A stretch of DNA of 64,000 bases from UBA1206 sp050953105 (lineage in GTDB: Bacteria > Bacillota > Clostridia > Oscillospirales > CAG-382): NCBI GenBank assembly GCA_050953105.1, contig JBMNMA010000001.1:62001-126000 (forward strand). Direction: 5' to 3'. Of this stretch, positions 1 to 7,688 are shown piece after piece. The first letter of the stretch is position 1. Each line of letters starts with the position of its first letter. The notes under the pieces were generated by a model that worked only from the letters and a program-made list of their open reading frames with translations, made no database searches and was not told the DNA's origin. The translations under genes were made by a program, and so were the position numbers.

Positions 1-126
1 ACTATGATTGGCAACCCCAAACCGTCTGGCTGCTTCGCTGTAACCCAACTTCTCCTTCTGCATGGTTTCGACTACCTTTTGCTTGAACTCGCCTGTGTAC
101 TTCTTATTCGCCCTTCCTTTGGACAT
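1..126 (-). CDS. IS3-family transposase OrfA, N-terminal part (cut by window edge)
   Basis: The first 42 codons on the minus strand begin MSKGRANKKYTGEFKQKVVE and continue through a helix-turn-helix of the type SEAARRFGVANHS. This is the classic start of the OrfA (HTH_Tnp_1) subunit of IS3-family transposases, which binds the element's inverted repeats and is fused to the DDE integrase OrfB by programmed frameshifting. The ATG at 126-124 follows a GAAAGGGG ribosome binding site about 12 bases upstream. Only the N-terminus is in the window, so integrity of the element is unknown. Confidence 0.85.
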   Translation of the reverse strand, partial: MSKGRANKKYTGEFKQKVVETMQKEKLGYSEAARRFGVANHS

Positions 127-198
127 AACAAAACTGCACCCCTTTCTGTCGTTCATGTGTTTATTATACCACATGTCTAACTTTTTGGGTGCAGTTTA
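1..198 (-). mobile_element. Left part of an IS3-family (IS150-like) insertion sequence
   Basis: Reading the minus strand from about 198, the sequence starts with a terminal-repeat-like stretch (TGCACCCAAAAAGTTAGACA, 193-174) that resembles the ends of IS150-group elements. It is followed by an extended -10 (TGGTATAAT, rc of 163-171) and the start of OrfA. A second GCACCCC/GGGGTGC copy near 135-143 forms an inverted repeat with the outer end. The rest of the element lies beyond the left edge. The exact outer boundary (198 or a base or two either side) and any target-site duplication cannot be fixed without the other end. Confidence 0.75.
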
Positions 199-249
199 AA
201 TGCCGGACTTTTTTATGTTTCTATATGGTAAGGCTTTATAGTATTAAGT

Positions 250-274
250 AAAAAGGGCTATTTTACAGCCCTTT
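250..274 (-). terminator. Rho-independent terminator overlapping the end of the carrier-protein gene
   Basis: On the minus strand AAAGGGCT and AGCCCTTT pair over 8 bp (274-267 with 259-252) around a 7-base loop and run into TTTTTACTT. The stop codon of the carrier-protein gene lies inside the hairpin, so the envelope operon ends exactly here, about 50 bp before the IS element. Confidence 0.75.
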
Positions 275-509
275 CTGCAATTATGGATACCATTTCGCCG
301 ACATTTTTCATTGACGAAACTTCTTTCATTTTAAACTTCATGCCGAACTCGCCTTCCACGGCAGAAATGAGGGTTATGTGGGTAAGGGAGTCCCAGTCGT
401 CAACATCGTTTGCGGTGGTTTCGGGGGTAAGCTTGATTTTACGGTCAAAAACCTCTTCAAAAACCTCTTCAAGGCGGGAATAAATTTCGTTTACAGTCAT
501 TTTTTTCAT
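258..509 (-). CDS. Acyl carrier protein (DltC/FkbJ-like), last gene of the envelope-modification cluster
   Basis: This 83-residue acidic protein has the size and helical pattern of a carrier protein and the phosphopantetheine attachment motif DSL at residues 40-42 (WDSLTH, Ser41). It should carry an acyl group as a thioester on its 4'-phosphopantetheine arm. The gene overlaps the FkbH-like gene upstream by 4 nt (ATGA-type junction), implying translational coupling and that the two act together. Next to an MBOAT acyltransferase and DHHW proteins it takes the place DltC has in teichoic-acid D-alanylation. A role in fatty-acid synthesis is unlikely because no fab genes are near. No phosphopantetheinyl transferase is in the window, so it must rely on one encoded elsewhere. 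Confidence 0.88.
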   Translation of the reverse strand: MKKMTVNEIYSRLEEVFEEVFDRKIKLTPETTANDVDDWDSLTHITLISAVEGEFGMKFKMKEVSSMKNVGEMVSIIAERAVK

Positions 510-2290
510 CCTTCCGGTGAAATTATTTTTATATATCTGTTTTGATTATTATATCCCTTTGTTTTAAGCACCCATGTGGAGTTGCCGGCCTCATCAACGG
601 ATATTTTATCAAAGCCCAGGGTACCGAAAAGTTCTTTAACCATGCCGTTTTTGGCGGTGGGATAGTAGTAGCCATAGATTTCTTCTATTCCTTTATCACG
701 GGCCGCCCGGACAAGCTCGTCAAGCATGGCAAACTCCATGTCCCGCTTTAGCACCCGGCAGGACATAAGCCACAAATCAACATGCAGCTTTGCACCTTCG
801 ATTTTGCCTATGACCACCGACACCACCCCGTTGTCGCCGAATTTATCCTCCAGCTTGCCATACAGGGTTATATAGCCTTCATCCTCGGCTACTGCCTGAA
901 TTTCTGATGCGGTGTAGCGTTTGGTGGTGACGTTAAACTGGTTGGACTTGTTGGTAAGCTGGGCAATACGCTGAATGTAAACGGGAATGAAATTATGGAT
1001 TTCACCCTTCATTTCAAGGCTTATAAGGTAGTCTTCATAGTTGGTATATGATTTTAACACCTCTTCCCGGAGAATGTTGGCCTTATACATTTCGTTACGC
1101 TTAAGGTCCTCTTCGGAAAATGAGGTGGTTTCGAAAAAGCCGTTGCGGTCTAGGGTGCGTATATAGTTTTCCACGCTATCCATCTCGGGGGCAGCCACGG
1201 GAAGGGTTGAGGTAACTATATGCCTTTCGGCGGGGTTGTCGTCTACAAAGACTATGGCGTCAATGCCTATGTTAAGCTCATTTGCAATCTGAACCAGATT
1301 TTGATTTTTCGGCTCCCAGTTTGCCTTAATGACTATAAAATCATCCGGCTTAAGTATTCCGTCCCTGTGGTTTAAGCCGTCAATGGCGTTCTGGTAGTCG
1401 TTTTTGGAGTTAACCGAAAGCATAACGCCGGTGTCTTTGACCTTTGAAATATACTTTTGAAAGTCAAGATATGCCTCGCCCTCGGCGGTTTCCTTGCCAA
1501 GCTGCAGGTTTTCCACCCCGTCATCCCCCACAACTCCCCCCCAAAGGGTGTTGTCAAGGTCAAGGGCTAAAGCCTTTTTGTTTTTGCCGAAAACCGATTT
1601 TATTATATTGGCAAGATTGAAGGCAAAATAGGGTATTGCATCAATAGCCATGGCATACTTAAACATATACCAGGCCGACTGGTCGGAAAACTTGTCCAAG
1701 CCGTAGCAGGCGGAAATATAGGACAGGTCGTTTATATAAAAGTTTTCCCTGCCGGCGGCGTAGTCGGCAATAAAGGCGTTCAAGCGGTTGACAAAGTTGA
1801 CTCCGCCCCTGAAATCAAAGGCATCCCGGTTGCCCATAAGGCGGTATCTGGGGTATTCGAAGTTATTTTGGATTACGGGGCAATGGTATTTTTCATCAAG
1901 CTTTTCCCATATCAGCTTAAAATGCTCCTTTGCTTGTGTAAGGAAATGTTCGCATTTTTCCCTGCTGTCGGCAGGTGAGGGGAAGAATTTTTCAATGTTC
2001 CTTGCAGAGGTGTGGACAAAGATAATATCCGGGGAAAATTCGTCAAGTTCGGCATTGCCCAACACCGCATCCTCAAAGTATTTGTTATACTCAGAAAGAT
2101 AGAATACCGGCTCTATTCCGCTATCAAGCAGGAAAATATTAAGCATATCGGCAATATCGTTGGCCGTTGAGCCGGCAAGAATTGCGATTTTCTTTTTTAT
2201 TCTTTTTGAGCCGTCGTTTTGGTAGGCTTTTATAAGCCTTCTTTTGTTTTTGATTAAATTTCCCCCGTCAAAGGGCCATGTAATAGGCAT
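506..2290 (-). CDS. FkbH-type HAD-IIIC family protein (probable glyceryl-ACP loading enzyme)
   Basis: The 594-residue protein has the FkbH layout. An SGNH-like N-terminal region (about 35-230) is followed by a HAD domain with the signature LDLDNTLWGGVVG at about 243-255, an SKND motif, and FVDDNPAER as the acidic motif IV. A GNAT-like C-terminal region (about 430-580) contains SCRVLKRDME. Characterised FkbH-like enzymes take a glyceryl group from 1,3-bisphosphoglycerate, remove the phosphate and load glyceryl onto a partner carrier protein. Here the partner is very likely the overlapping carrier protein downstream. The ATG at 2290 has AGGAG 6 nt upstream. FkbH genes usually sit in polyketide clusters, but no polyketide synthase is present and the neighbours are an MBOAT and DHHW proteins. 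The family call is firm; glyceryl as substrate is inference. Confidence 0.85.
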   Translation of the reverse strand: MPITWPFDGGNLIKNKRRLIKAYQNDGSKRIKKKIAILAGSTANDIADMLNIFLLDSGIEPVFYLSEYNKYFEDAVLGNAELDEFSPDIIFVHTSARNIEKFFPSPADSREKCEHFLTQAKEHFKLIWEKLDEKYHCPVIQNNFEYPRYRLMGNRDAFDFRGGVNFVNRLNAFIADYAAGRENFYINDLSYISACYGLDKFSDQSAWYMFKYAMAIDAIPYFAFNLANIIKSVFGKNKKALALDLDNTLWGGVVGDDGVENLQLGKETAEGEAYLDFQKYISKVKDTGVMLSVNSKNDYQNAIDGLNHRDGILKPDDFIVIKANWEPKNQNLVQIANELNIGIDAIVFVDDNPAERHIVTSTLPVAAPEMDSVENYIRTLDRNGFFETTSFSEEDLKRNEMYKANILREEVLKSYTNYEDYLISLEMKGEIHNFIPVYIQRIAQLTNKSNQFNVTTKRYTASEIQAVAEDEGYITLYGKLEDKFGDNGVVSVVIGKIEGAKLHVDLWLMSCRVLKRDMEFAMLDELVRAARDKGIEEIYGYYYPTAKNGMVKELFGTLGFDKISVDEAGNSTWVLKTKGYNNQNRYIKIISPEG

Positions 2291-2303
2291 GATATACTCC
2301 TTT

Positions 2304-3587
2304 TCAGTCGGTTAATGTCCTCATTGCTTCAATTCTTTTCCATATAGTGCCCGCTGCGGTAAAGCCGGAGGCAATAACAAGCACGTCAGTGGCTCCGACC
2401 TCCTTGGCAAGATTAACACAGTTGCGCTTGAAATACCGGTAGTCCACGGCATAAATGGTGTCGAAAGAGGAAAGGAGGAAGGGAACAACGGCGTTGCCGT
2501 AGCTGTCCTTCAAGACAAGCAGGGTTCGCCCCGTATTGTTATTGGTAACTATCTTTATGCCGTAGCCGTCACTTCCCAGAAAGGCGGCGTAGTTGGCCAC
2601 GTCAAACAGCACCGACGACCGCTTGAAGTTGTATTTGTTAAAGTCGAAGTTATCTTCCTTGAGGAAGTAGGCGGTGTATTCCACCTTTTTATTTTCGTAA
2701 TACTTTACATCTTCGGGGTTGTCCTTTAATATCTGGGCTTTACCCGAAAAGCTGTAAAGCGTCCCCACAAAGCCGGGTTTTACATGCTCCTCGTATTCTG
2801 AAATGTCAAGGAAATCTGTCCCGGCAAGGCGGGCAAACTCCTTTGCCGCATAGTAGGCACCCAGCGCCGCCCAGTGGTGTTCGGTGCGGAAATAAATTTC
2901 CTCTTTGGTGTGTTGGGACAAAACGTTATAAACGTCCACATAGATTATCCCTTCACCGGCATATTGCTTTAAAAGGTCGTGCTTTTCCTTACCCACCTTT
3001 AACAGATTGGAATACTGGCCGGTGGCAGGGGCGTAATACACCGATGCATGGGGGCAGACCATGGAATAGACGTTAACGCCATCTCCTAAGTCCTGCTTTA
3101 TCTTCTGAATAGTCTGGGAATAACCCTTAATTGAATTATCGGACCCGTAAAACATTTCCATTCCCCTGGTGCCCACGAACAAAATGCCGTTTTGCTCGAA
3201 GACATAGGGCGGTTCGGTAGAGGTTTCCTCGGATGTTTCTTCCGAAGTTTCCCCGGTGATTCCTCAGAGGTTTCATCTGACGTATCCTCCGGCGGCAGGC
3301 TGGAGTCTTCAGCTGAGCTGTCGGGGGCCGATTCGCTGCTGTCGCCGGAGCTTTCAGCGCCTCCTGTAGAGGCGGCGTCAGAGGTGGTGTCGGACGTGGT
3401 ATCTGGGAAGTGGTCTTTAGGAGATTCGTCAGATTGGCTGGAGCTTTGGGTGCGTTGCGTCATTGCTTTGAAAAGAGCTTGTAAGGGATGAACCGTTTTC
3501 GCTGGTGGTCTTATCCGCTCCGCCGGCGCAGGAAACGAAGGCGGTCAAGGCCGCAAGGGCCAAAACACAAGCAACTATTTTTTTCAT
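2304..3587 (-). pseudogene. DHHW-family lipoprotein with two compensating frameshifts in its Ser/Glu linker
   Basis: Translation from the ATG at 3587 gives a lipoprotein signal peptide (MKKIVACVLALAALTAFVSC, lipobox FVSC) and then runs to a stop (ending HPKLQPI). The Ser/Glu-rich linker continues in the +1 frame from about 3463 to 3250. The catalytic part (from about 3250 down to 2304) is back in the original frame, because 3587 and 3182 are a multiple of three apart. The second slip sits at CCGGGG near 3250-3256, where one extra G would restore the frame. The distal part has the family's acid-His-His-Trp motif as EHHW and the nucleophile motif KDSYGNA, and is a close paralogue of the gene upstream. 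It belongs to the AlgX/AlgJ-like fold that assists MBOAT acyltransferases at the cell surface. The shifts may be assembly or sequencing indels, true inactivation, or switching; the sequence alone cannot decide. Confidence 0.75.
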
Positions 3588-3594
3588 ATTATTT

Positions 3595-5109
3595 TTATTC
3601 TCCGTATTTTTGGGTGTTTAACACTCTCATCTGTTCGATATACTTATAGTTTATACCCAAAGCGGTGAAAGAGGATACGGCAAATACCACATCGGTGGCT
3701 CCCACCTTTTGGATAAAGTCGATGGAATTAAGGGGGAAATACCTTAAATCTATGGCATAGATGGTTTCAAAAGAGGAAAGCAAGGTGGGAATCAGGGCGT
3801 TGCCGTAGGAGTCCTTAAACACCACCGCCACCCTGCCGTTTTTGGTGTCGGTTTTAATCTTTATGGAATAGTTATCACCGTCCATAAAGGTCATATACCA
3901 GGCTGAAACGTAGGAGTCTGACACCTTTAAGAAGCAGGAGTCTTTTTCCATTTTAAGGGTTTTATAGTCGTAGGTGTACCATTCGCATTGGTATTTACCC
4001 TGATATTCAAACCAGTAGAAGGGTTCGGGGTTGTCAAGGAGTTTCTTATCCTTGGTTTTGCCGTAGAGGGAGCCTAAGAAGGGCTTAAAGGAGCCGTCTT
4101 CGTTGAATTTGCCGTTTAACTTGTAATTGGCTTCGTTAATGGTAGTGGTGCCGGGGTAGTAGAGCTGTTTAAAAGGTGCATTTGCAGCCTTTGCAAGCTG
4201 TTCCGCCGCATAGTAGGCCCCCAGCATGGTCCAGTGGTGGTCGGTGCGGAAGTAGATTTCCTCATTCTTGTGGCTTTTGAGGGTGTCGTAAATGCTTACG
4301 GGAATAACCCCGGTGTTTTCAAAGCGTTCGATAATATAGTTAATCTTATCTATCTGCTTACCGCCGTATTTTTCATACAGCTTATCGGTAAGGTAAATAG
4401 ATGAGGGAACGGGAATAACCATGGAATATACGTTTACCTTGTTCCCCAAATCCTTCTTGTAATTGGCAACGTATTTGGCGTAAAGCTGGCCCGCTTCATA
4501 GGTGCCGCCGAAGGATTCCACACACCGGTTGCCTATAATTATAAGGCCGTCGGTAACCCCGTATCCCACTTCGGGATTGGGGTCGGGAACGGATACCTCG
4601 GAGGTGGTATCATTGCCGGGATCCGACTGATGGGGTTCCTCGCTTGTTTCGGGTTGCGATTCTTCTACCGAATCTTCGCTTGATTCGTTTTCCGATATTA
4701 TGCCCGAAAGCTCGTCATTAAGCGAATCTTCCGGCCTTGAGAAGTCGGCAAAGGGATCGGAAACCTCATCTACGGGGCGTTCGTCTTCGGACTTGCCGTC
4801 GCCGTCGCCTACATAGAATTTTTCATCAGGGGAAACGCCGAAGAGGCTCTTTATATGGACAATGGTGTTTTTGTATTTGTCCCGGTTTGGGGCGGTGTCG
4901 GTAAACCAGGTTTGTAAGTCCGAGGTGTATTTACCCGACAGGTAGTCGTTTAACGAAAATTTGGGGTATTCGGCAAGGGTGCGGGATTCAATGGATGACA
5001 CCGTTTCCCTTTGGGCAAACATAAGGTAGCAGGAAATGACGACAACCGCCGCAGCCACCGCCGCAATGTTTATGGCCGACAGGATTTTTTTAATTTTGTT
5101 GTTTTCCAT
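3595..5109 (-). CDS. DHHW-family (AlgX/AlgJ-like) cell-surface protein
   Basis: The 504-residue protein has an N-terminal membrane anchor (about 8-32), an acidic Ser/Glu/Asp-rich linker (about 105-180) and an SGNH-like domain. That domain carries DHHW at 290-293 and KDSYGNA at 432-438, the residues expected for an AlgX/AlgJ/DltD-type Ser-His-Asp site. Such proteins work outside the membrane with an MBOAT protein, accepting or passing an acyl group to a polysaccharide. The gene follows the MBOAT gene by 9 bp and is followed after 7 bp by a frameshifted paralogue with which it shares the C-terminal LLSSF.TIYA.D.RYF block. This is therefore a tandem duplication, and this copy is the intact one. 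Substrate and polymer are not known. Confidence 0.87.
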   Translation of the reverse strand: MENNKIKKILSAINIAAVAAAVVVISCYLMFAQRETVSSIESRTLAEYPKFSLNDYLSGKYTSDLQTWFTDTAPNRDKYKNTIVHIKSLFGVSPDEKFYVGDGDGKSEDERPVDEVSDPFADFSRPEDSLNDELSGIISENESSEDSVEESQPETSEEPHQSDPGNDTTSEVSVPDPNPEVGYGVTDGLIIIGNRCVESFGGTYEAGQLYAKYVANYKKDLGNKVNVYSMVIPVPSSIYLTDKLYEKYGGKQIDKINYIIERFENTGVIPVSIYDTLKSHKNEEIYFRTDHHWTMLGAYYAAEQLAKAANAPFKQLYYPGTTTINEANYKLNGKFNEDGSFKPFLGSLYGKTKDKKLLDNPEPFYWFEYQGKYQCEWYTYDYKTLKMEKDSCFLKVSDSYVSAWYMTFMDGDNYSIKIKTDTKNGRVAVVFKDSYGNALIPTLLSSFETIYAIDLRYFPLNSIDFIQKVGATDVVFAVSSFTALGINYKYIEQMRVLNTQKYGE

Positions 5110-5118
5110 ATAACCACC

Positions 5119-6528
5119 CTAAAATTTGAAATATAGGAAGGGATTGTTGGTGGCGTCCACCAGCATTATGCTTGACACCACAAGAAGCAGTATATTAAAC
5201 ACGGTAACCATAACCCCCGAGGCAAGCTCAAGGGAAGGCGCTTTCTTTATTAAGGCTTTTATTTTGTCAAGCACCGGCATACTAAGAACCGCAGCGACGA
5301 TTATTAGGAATATATTTTCACGGATAACCGTAGAGGCGGTGTCGGAAATAAAGGCGTTGTTGTTTGCAAACACAAGGTTTTTAAAGAAATTGAGAAGCTT
5401 TGAAAAATCCTCGAAGTAGAATATGCCGAACCCCACAACCACCACCGTCATGGCGTAGATATGGGAAAGTGCCGAGGGTATGGCCTTCATATGCTTTTTT
5501 CCGATAAGCTGTTCGATTAGTATAAACAAACCGAAATACATACCCCAGATTATATAGTTCCAGCTTGCCCCGTGCCAGAATCCGGTGCAAAACCACACCA
5601 AAAACAGATTAAGGTATTTGCGCCGTTTGCCGAAAATGGGGAGATATAAAACATAATCCCTGAAAAAGCTGCCTAAGGTTATATGCCACCGCTGCCAGAA
5701 TTCGGCTATGGTCTTAGAAACGAAGGGGTAGTTGAAGTTTTCGTCGGAATGGAAGCCGAAAATGTTCCCCAATCCGATAGCCATATCCGAATATCCCGAA
5801 AAGTCGTAATAAACATACAATGCGTAGCAAAAAATACCCATTACGGTTGAAATAAAGGATGCGGAGGCGATTTCAACCTCACCGCCTATAAGGGTGTCCA
5901 CCACGCCAAGCAGGGAGTTTGCTATAATCACCTTTTTTGCAAGGCCGATAATAAAGCGGGTTGCGCCTTTGCTGATATCCGCAAGAGTGGATTTACGCTC
6001 TGTCAGTTCGTCCCCGATGGTGGTATAGCGGACGATAGGGCCCGCCATAAGCTGGGGAAACAGGGATATGTATAAAAACAGCTTGGAAAATGAGGTTTGA
6101 ACATCCACCTTTTCCCAGTAGCAGTCTATAATATAGGAAGTGATTTTAAAGGTATAAAAAGATATACCGATAGGCAAAACAATTTTGGGTATGCCGATGT
6201 TAAGGCCGAACAGGCCGTTTACGTTTTCAATGAAAAACCCGGTGTATTTGAAAACAAGTAATGCACCCAGGTTATAGACCAGAGCTAAAATCAAAAAGGC
6301 CTTTGCCTTCTTTGACCCCTTATACTTGAGGATGCCAAGGGAGCAAAAATAGTTTACAAAGGCCGAAACAATTAAAAGAATAACACAGGCAGGCTCCCCC
6401 CATGCGTAAAAGAAAAGGGACGCAATAATTAAAATATAATTTTTTGCGGTAATTCCCTCTGCCACAAAATACAGCAATACGCAAAGAGGGAGGAATACAT
6501 ACAGGAAAAATAAATCGGAAAAAATCAT
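5119..6528 (-). CDS. MBOAT-family O-acyltransferase (AlgI/DltB-like)
   Basis: A multi-pass membrane protein of 469 residues that starts MIFSDLFFLYVFLPL. I place the start at the ATG at 6528, which has GGGAGG 5 nt upstream; the frame stays open to a TTG at 6543 that has no ribosome binding site. The diagnostic MBOAT motifs are present: FWQRWHITLGSFFRDY, and GFWHGASWNYIIWG with the catalytic His. AlgI/DltB proteins receive an acyl group from a cytoplasmic thioester carrier and move it across the membrane to an extracellular polymer. The neighbouring carrier protein and DHHW proteins fit this exactly. Whether the acyl group is acetyl, glyceryl or another is open. Confidence 0.92.
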   Translation of the reverse strand: MIFSDLFFLYVFLPLCVLLYFVAEGITAKNYILIIASLFFYAWGEPACVILLIVSAFVNYFCSLGILKYKGSKKAKAFLILALVYNLGALLVFKYTGFFIENVNGLFGLNIGIPKIVLPIGISFYTFKITSYIIDCYWEKVDVQTSFSKLFLYISLFPQLMAGPIVRYTTIGDELTERKSTLADISKGATRFIIGLAKKVIIANSLLGVVDTLIGGEVEIASASFISTVMGIFCYALYVYYDFSGYSDMAIGLGNIFGFHSDENFNYPFVSKTIAEFWQRWHITLGSFFRDYVLYLPIFGKRRKYLNLFLVWFCTGFWHGASWNYIIWGMYFGLFILIEQLIGKKHMKAIPSALSHIYAMTVVVVGFGIFYFEDFSKLLNFFKNLVFANNNAFISDTASTVIRENIFLIIVAAVLSMPVLDKIKALIKKAPSLELASGVMVTVFNILLLVVSSIMLVDATNNPFLYFKF

Positions 6529-6576
6529 AAAAGCCTCCCGCAACGTGCTTTTTATCTAACCGTAGATGGGAATGTG

Positions 6577-7647
6577 TTACTTTATAACGGTGGGTGAATA
6601 GTAGCTTTTACCCACTGTGGTGGTGGCGTCAAGCTGACAAAGCTGAGCGACGGTAACGAACTGATAGCCTTCGGCCATAAGCTGGACGGCGGCGATCTTA
6701 AAAGCTTCGACCGAGTTTTTATACAGGTCGTGCATTAGTATTATACAGTCGGGCGACGAGGATTTGCGGACCCCGTTTATAATGTTATTAACGATAGTCT
6801 GAATGTTTTTATTTGCAATATCTGTGGTGGAACGGTCCTTGTATTTCCAGTCCTCGGAATCAACGTTCCAGATGATAACATTATATTCGCTTTCCCTTAA
6901 GCGTTTTTCGGATATCGATCCTCCGGGAGGACGCATTATTATGGGGTAATAACCGGTGTATTTATATATAAGATTTTCGGTTTTGGAAAGTTCGGAAAAG
7001 TAAATTTCATCCGAGCATTTGTGGAAGTAGTATTCATGGGTGTAGGCGTGGATACCCACCTCGCAGCCGAGGGATACGGCCCGGGTCATGTGCTTGCCCA
7101 GGGATTCGTATTCAAGGAATGTGCCTACATTGAAAAAGGTTACTACAATTCCCTTTTCTTCTATAAAATCAAGAATTTCTTTAGAGTAGACGGAAGGGCC
7201 GTCGTCAAAGGTGAAGGCCACATACTTTACCTCTGGTTGGCGTTCAATATATACCGGCTTTTCTTTTTTAGCTGTTTTATCGTCAGGATCGGTAGAGGAT
7301 TCTTCCGATGTTTCCCCGGAACTTTCTTCTGACGATTCGTCAGTCGAGGGTTCTCCCCATGATTCGGCAGGTTCCGACTTTTCTTCTGAGGTATCGGGAA
7401 CAGACTCTTCTGCCGACGAACTATCGTCCTCCGACGTCTGGGGTGAGCTTGTGCCGGTTGAAAACTCGCTTTCATCTTTTGACTGATTATCGTTGCCGCT
7501 TTCCGCCGAACCGGAATTTTCGCTTATGTCCCGGCTGATATTGTCACCCGGATTATCCCTGCTTAAAACGTTGGCCAATATAACAGACAACAAAACAAGC
7601 ACGATAACGAAAAGGACTACACTTATACGTTCTCTGGTTTTTTTCAT
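6577..7647 (-). CDS. Membrane-anchored polysaccharide deacetylase (NodB domain)
   Basis: The 356-residue protein has an N-terminal transmembrane anchor (about 8-28), a Ser/Glu/Asp-rich spacer (about 32-125) and a NodB domain (about 140-340). Motif 1 is TFDDGP (146-151), motif 2 is H200-x3-H204 (HAYTH), motif 3 is RPPGG, and motif 5 is ILMHD. These give the Asp-His-His metal site and the catalytic acid and base of family 4 carbohydrate esterases, so the enzyme should be active. It would remove N- or O-acetyl groups from a surface glycan or peptidoglycan. Placed first in the modification cluster, it could prepare acceptor positions for the MBOAT system; that link is inference. AAAGGATAG lies upstream of the ATG. 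Confidence 0.92.
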   Translation of the reverse strand: MKKTRERISVVLFVIVLVLLSVILANVLSRDNPGDNISRDISENSGSAESGNDNQSKDESEFSTGTSSPQTSEDDSSSAEESVPDTSEEKSEPAESWGEPSTDESSEESSGETSEESSTDPDDKTAKKEKPVYIERQPEVKYVAFTFDDGPSVYSKEILDFIEEKGIVVTFFNVGTFLEYESLGKHMTRAVSLGCEVGIHAYTHEYYFHKCSDEIYFSELSKTENLIYKYTGYYPIIMRPPGGSISEKRLRESEYNVIIWNVDSEDWKYKDRSTTDIANKNIQTIVNNIINGVRKSSSPDCIILMHDLYKNSVEAFKIAAVQLMAEGYQFVTVAQLCQLDATTTVGKSYYSPTVIK

Positions 7648-7688
7648 TTAATTACACTATCCTTTAAATTAAACAAGAGGGGCTGTTT

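Noticed and set aside
506..2290. Part of a polyketide biosynthesis cluster because of the FkbH signature and carrier protein
   Set aside because: No ketosynthase, acyltransferase or other PKS/NRPS gene is near; the neighbours are membrane acyltransferase and surface proteins.
3192..3491. 99-codon plus-strand frame rich in Ser/Glu/Val opposite the DHHW linker
   Set aside because: It is the antisense of the repetitive Ser/Glu linker; such codons give open frames on both strands. The same holds for the plus-strand frames at 7211-7486 and 33139-33540.
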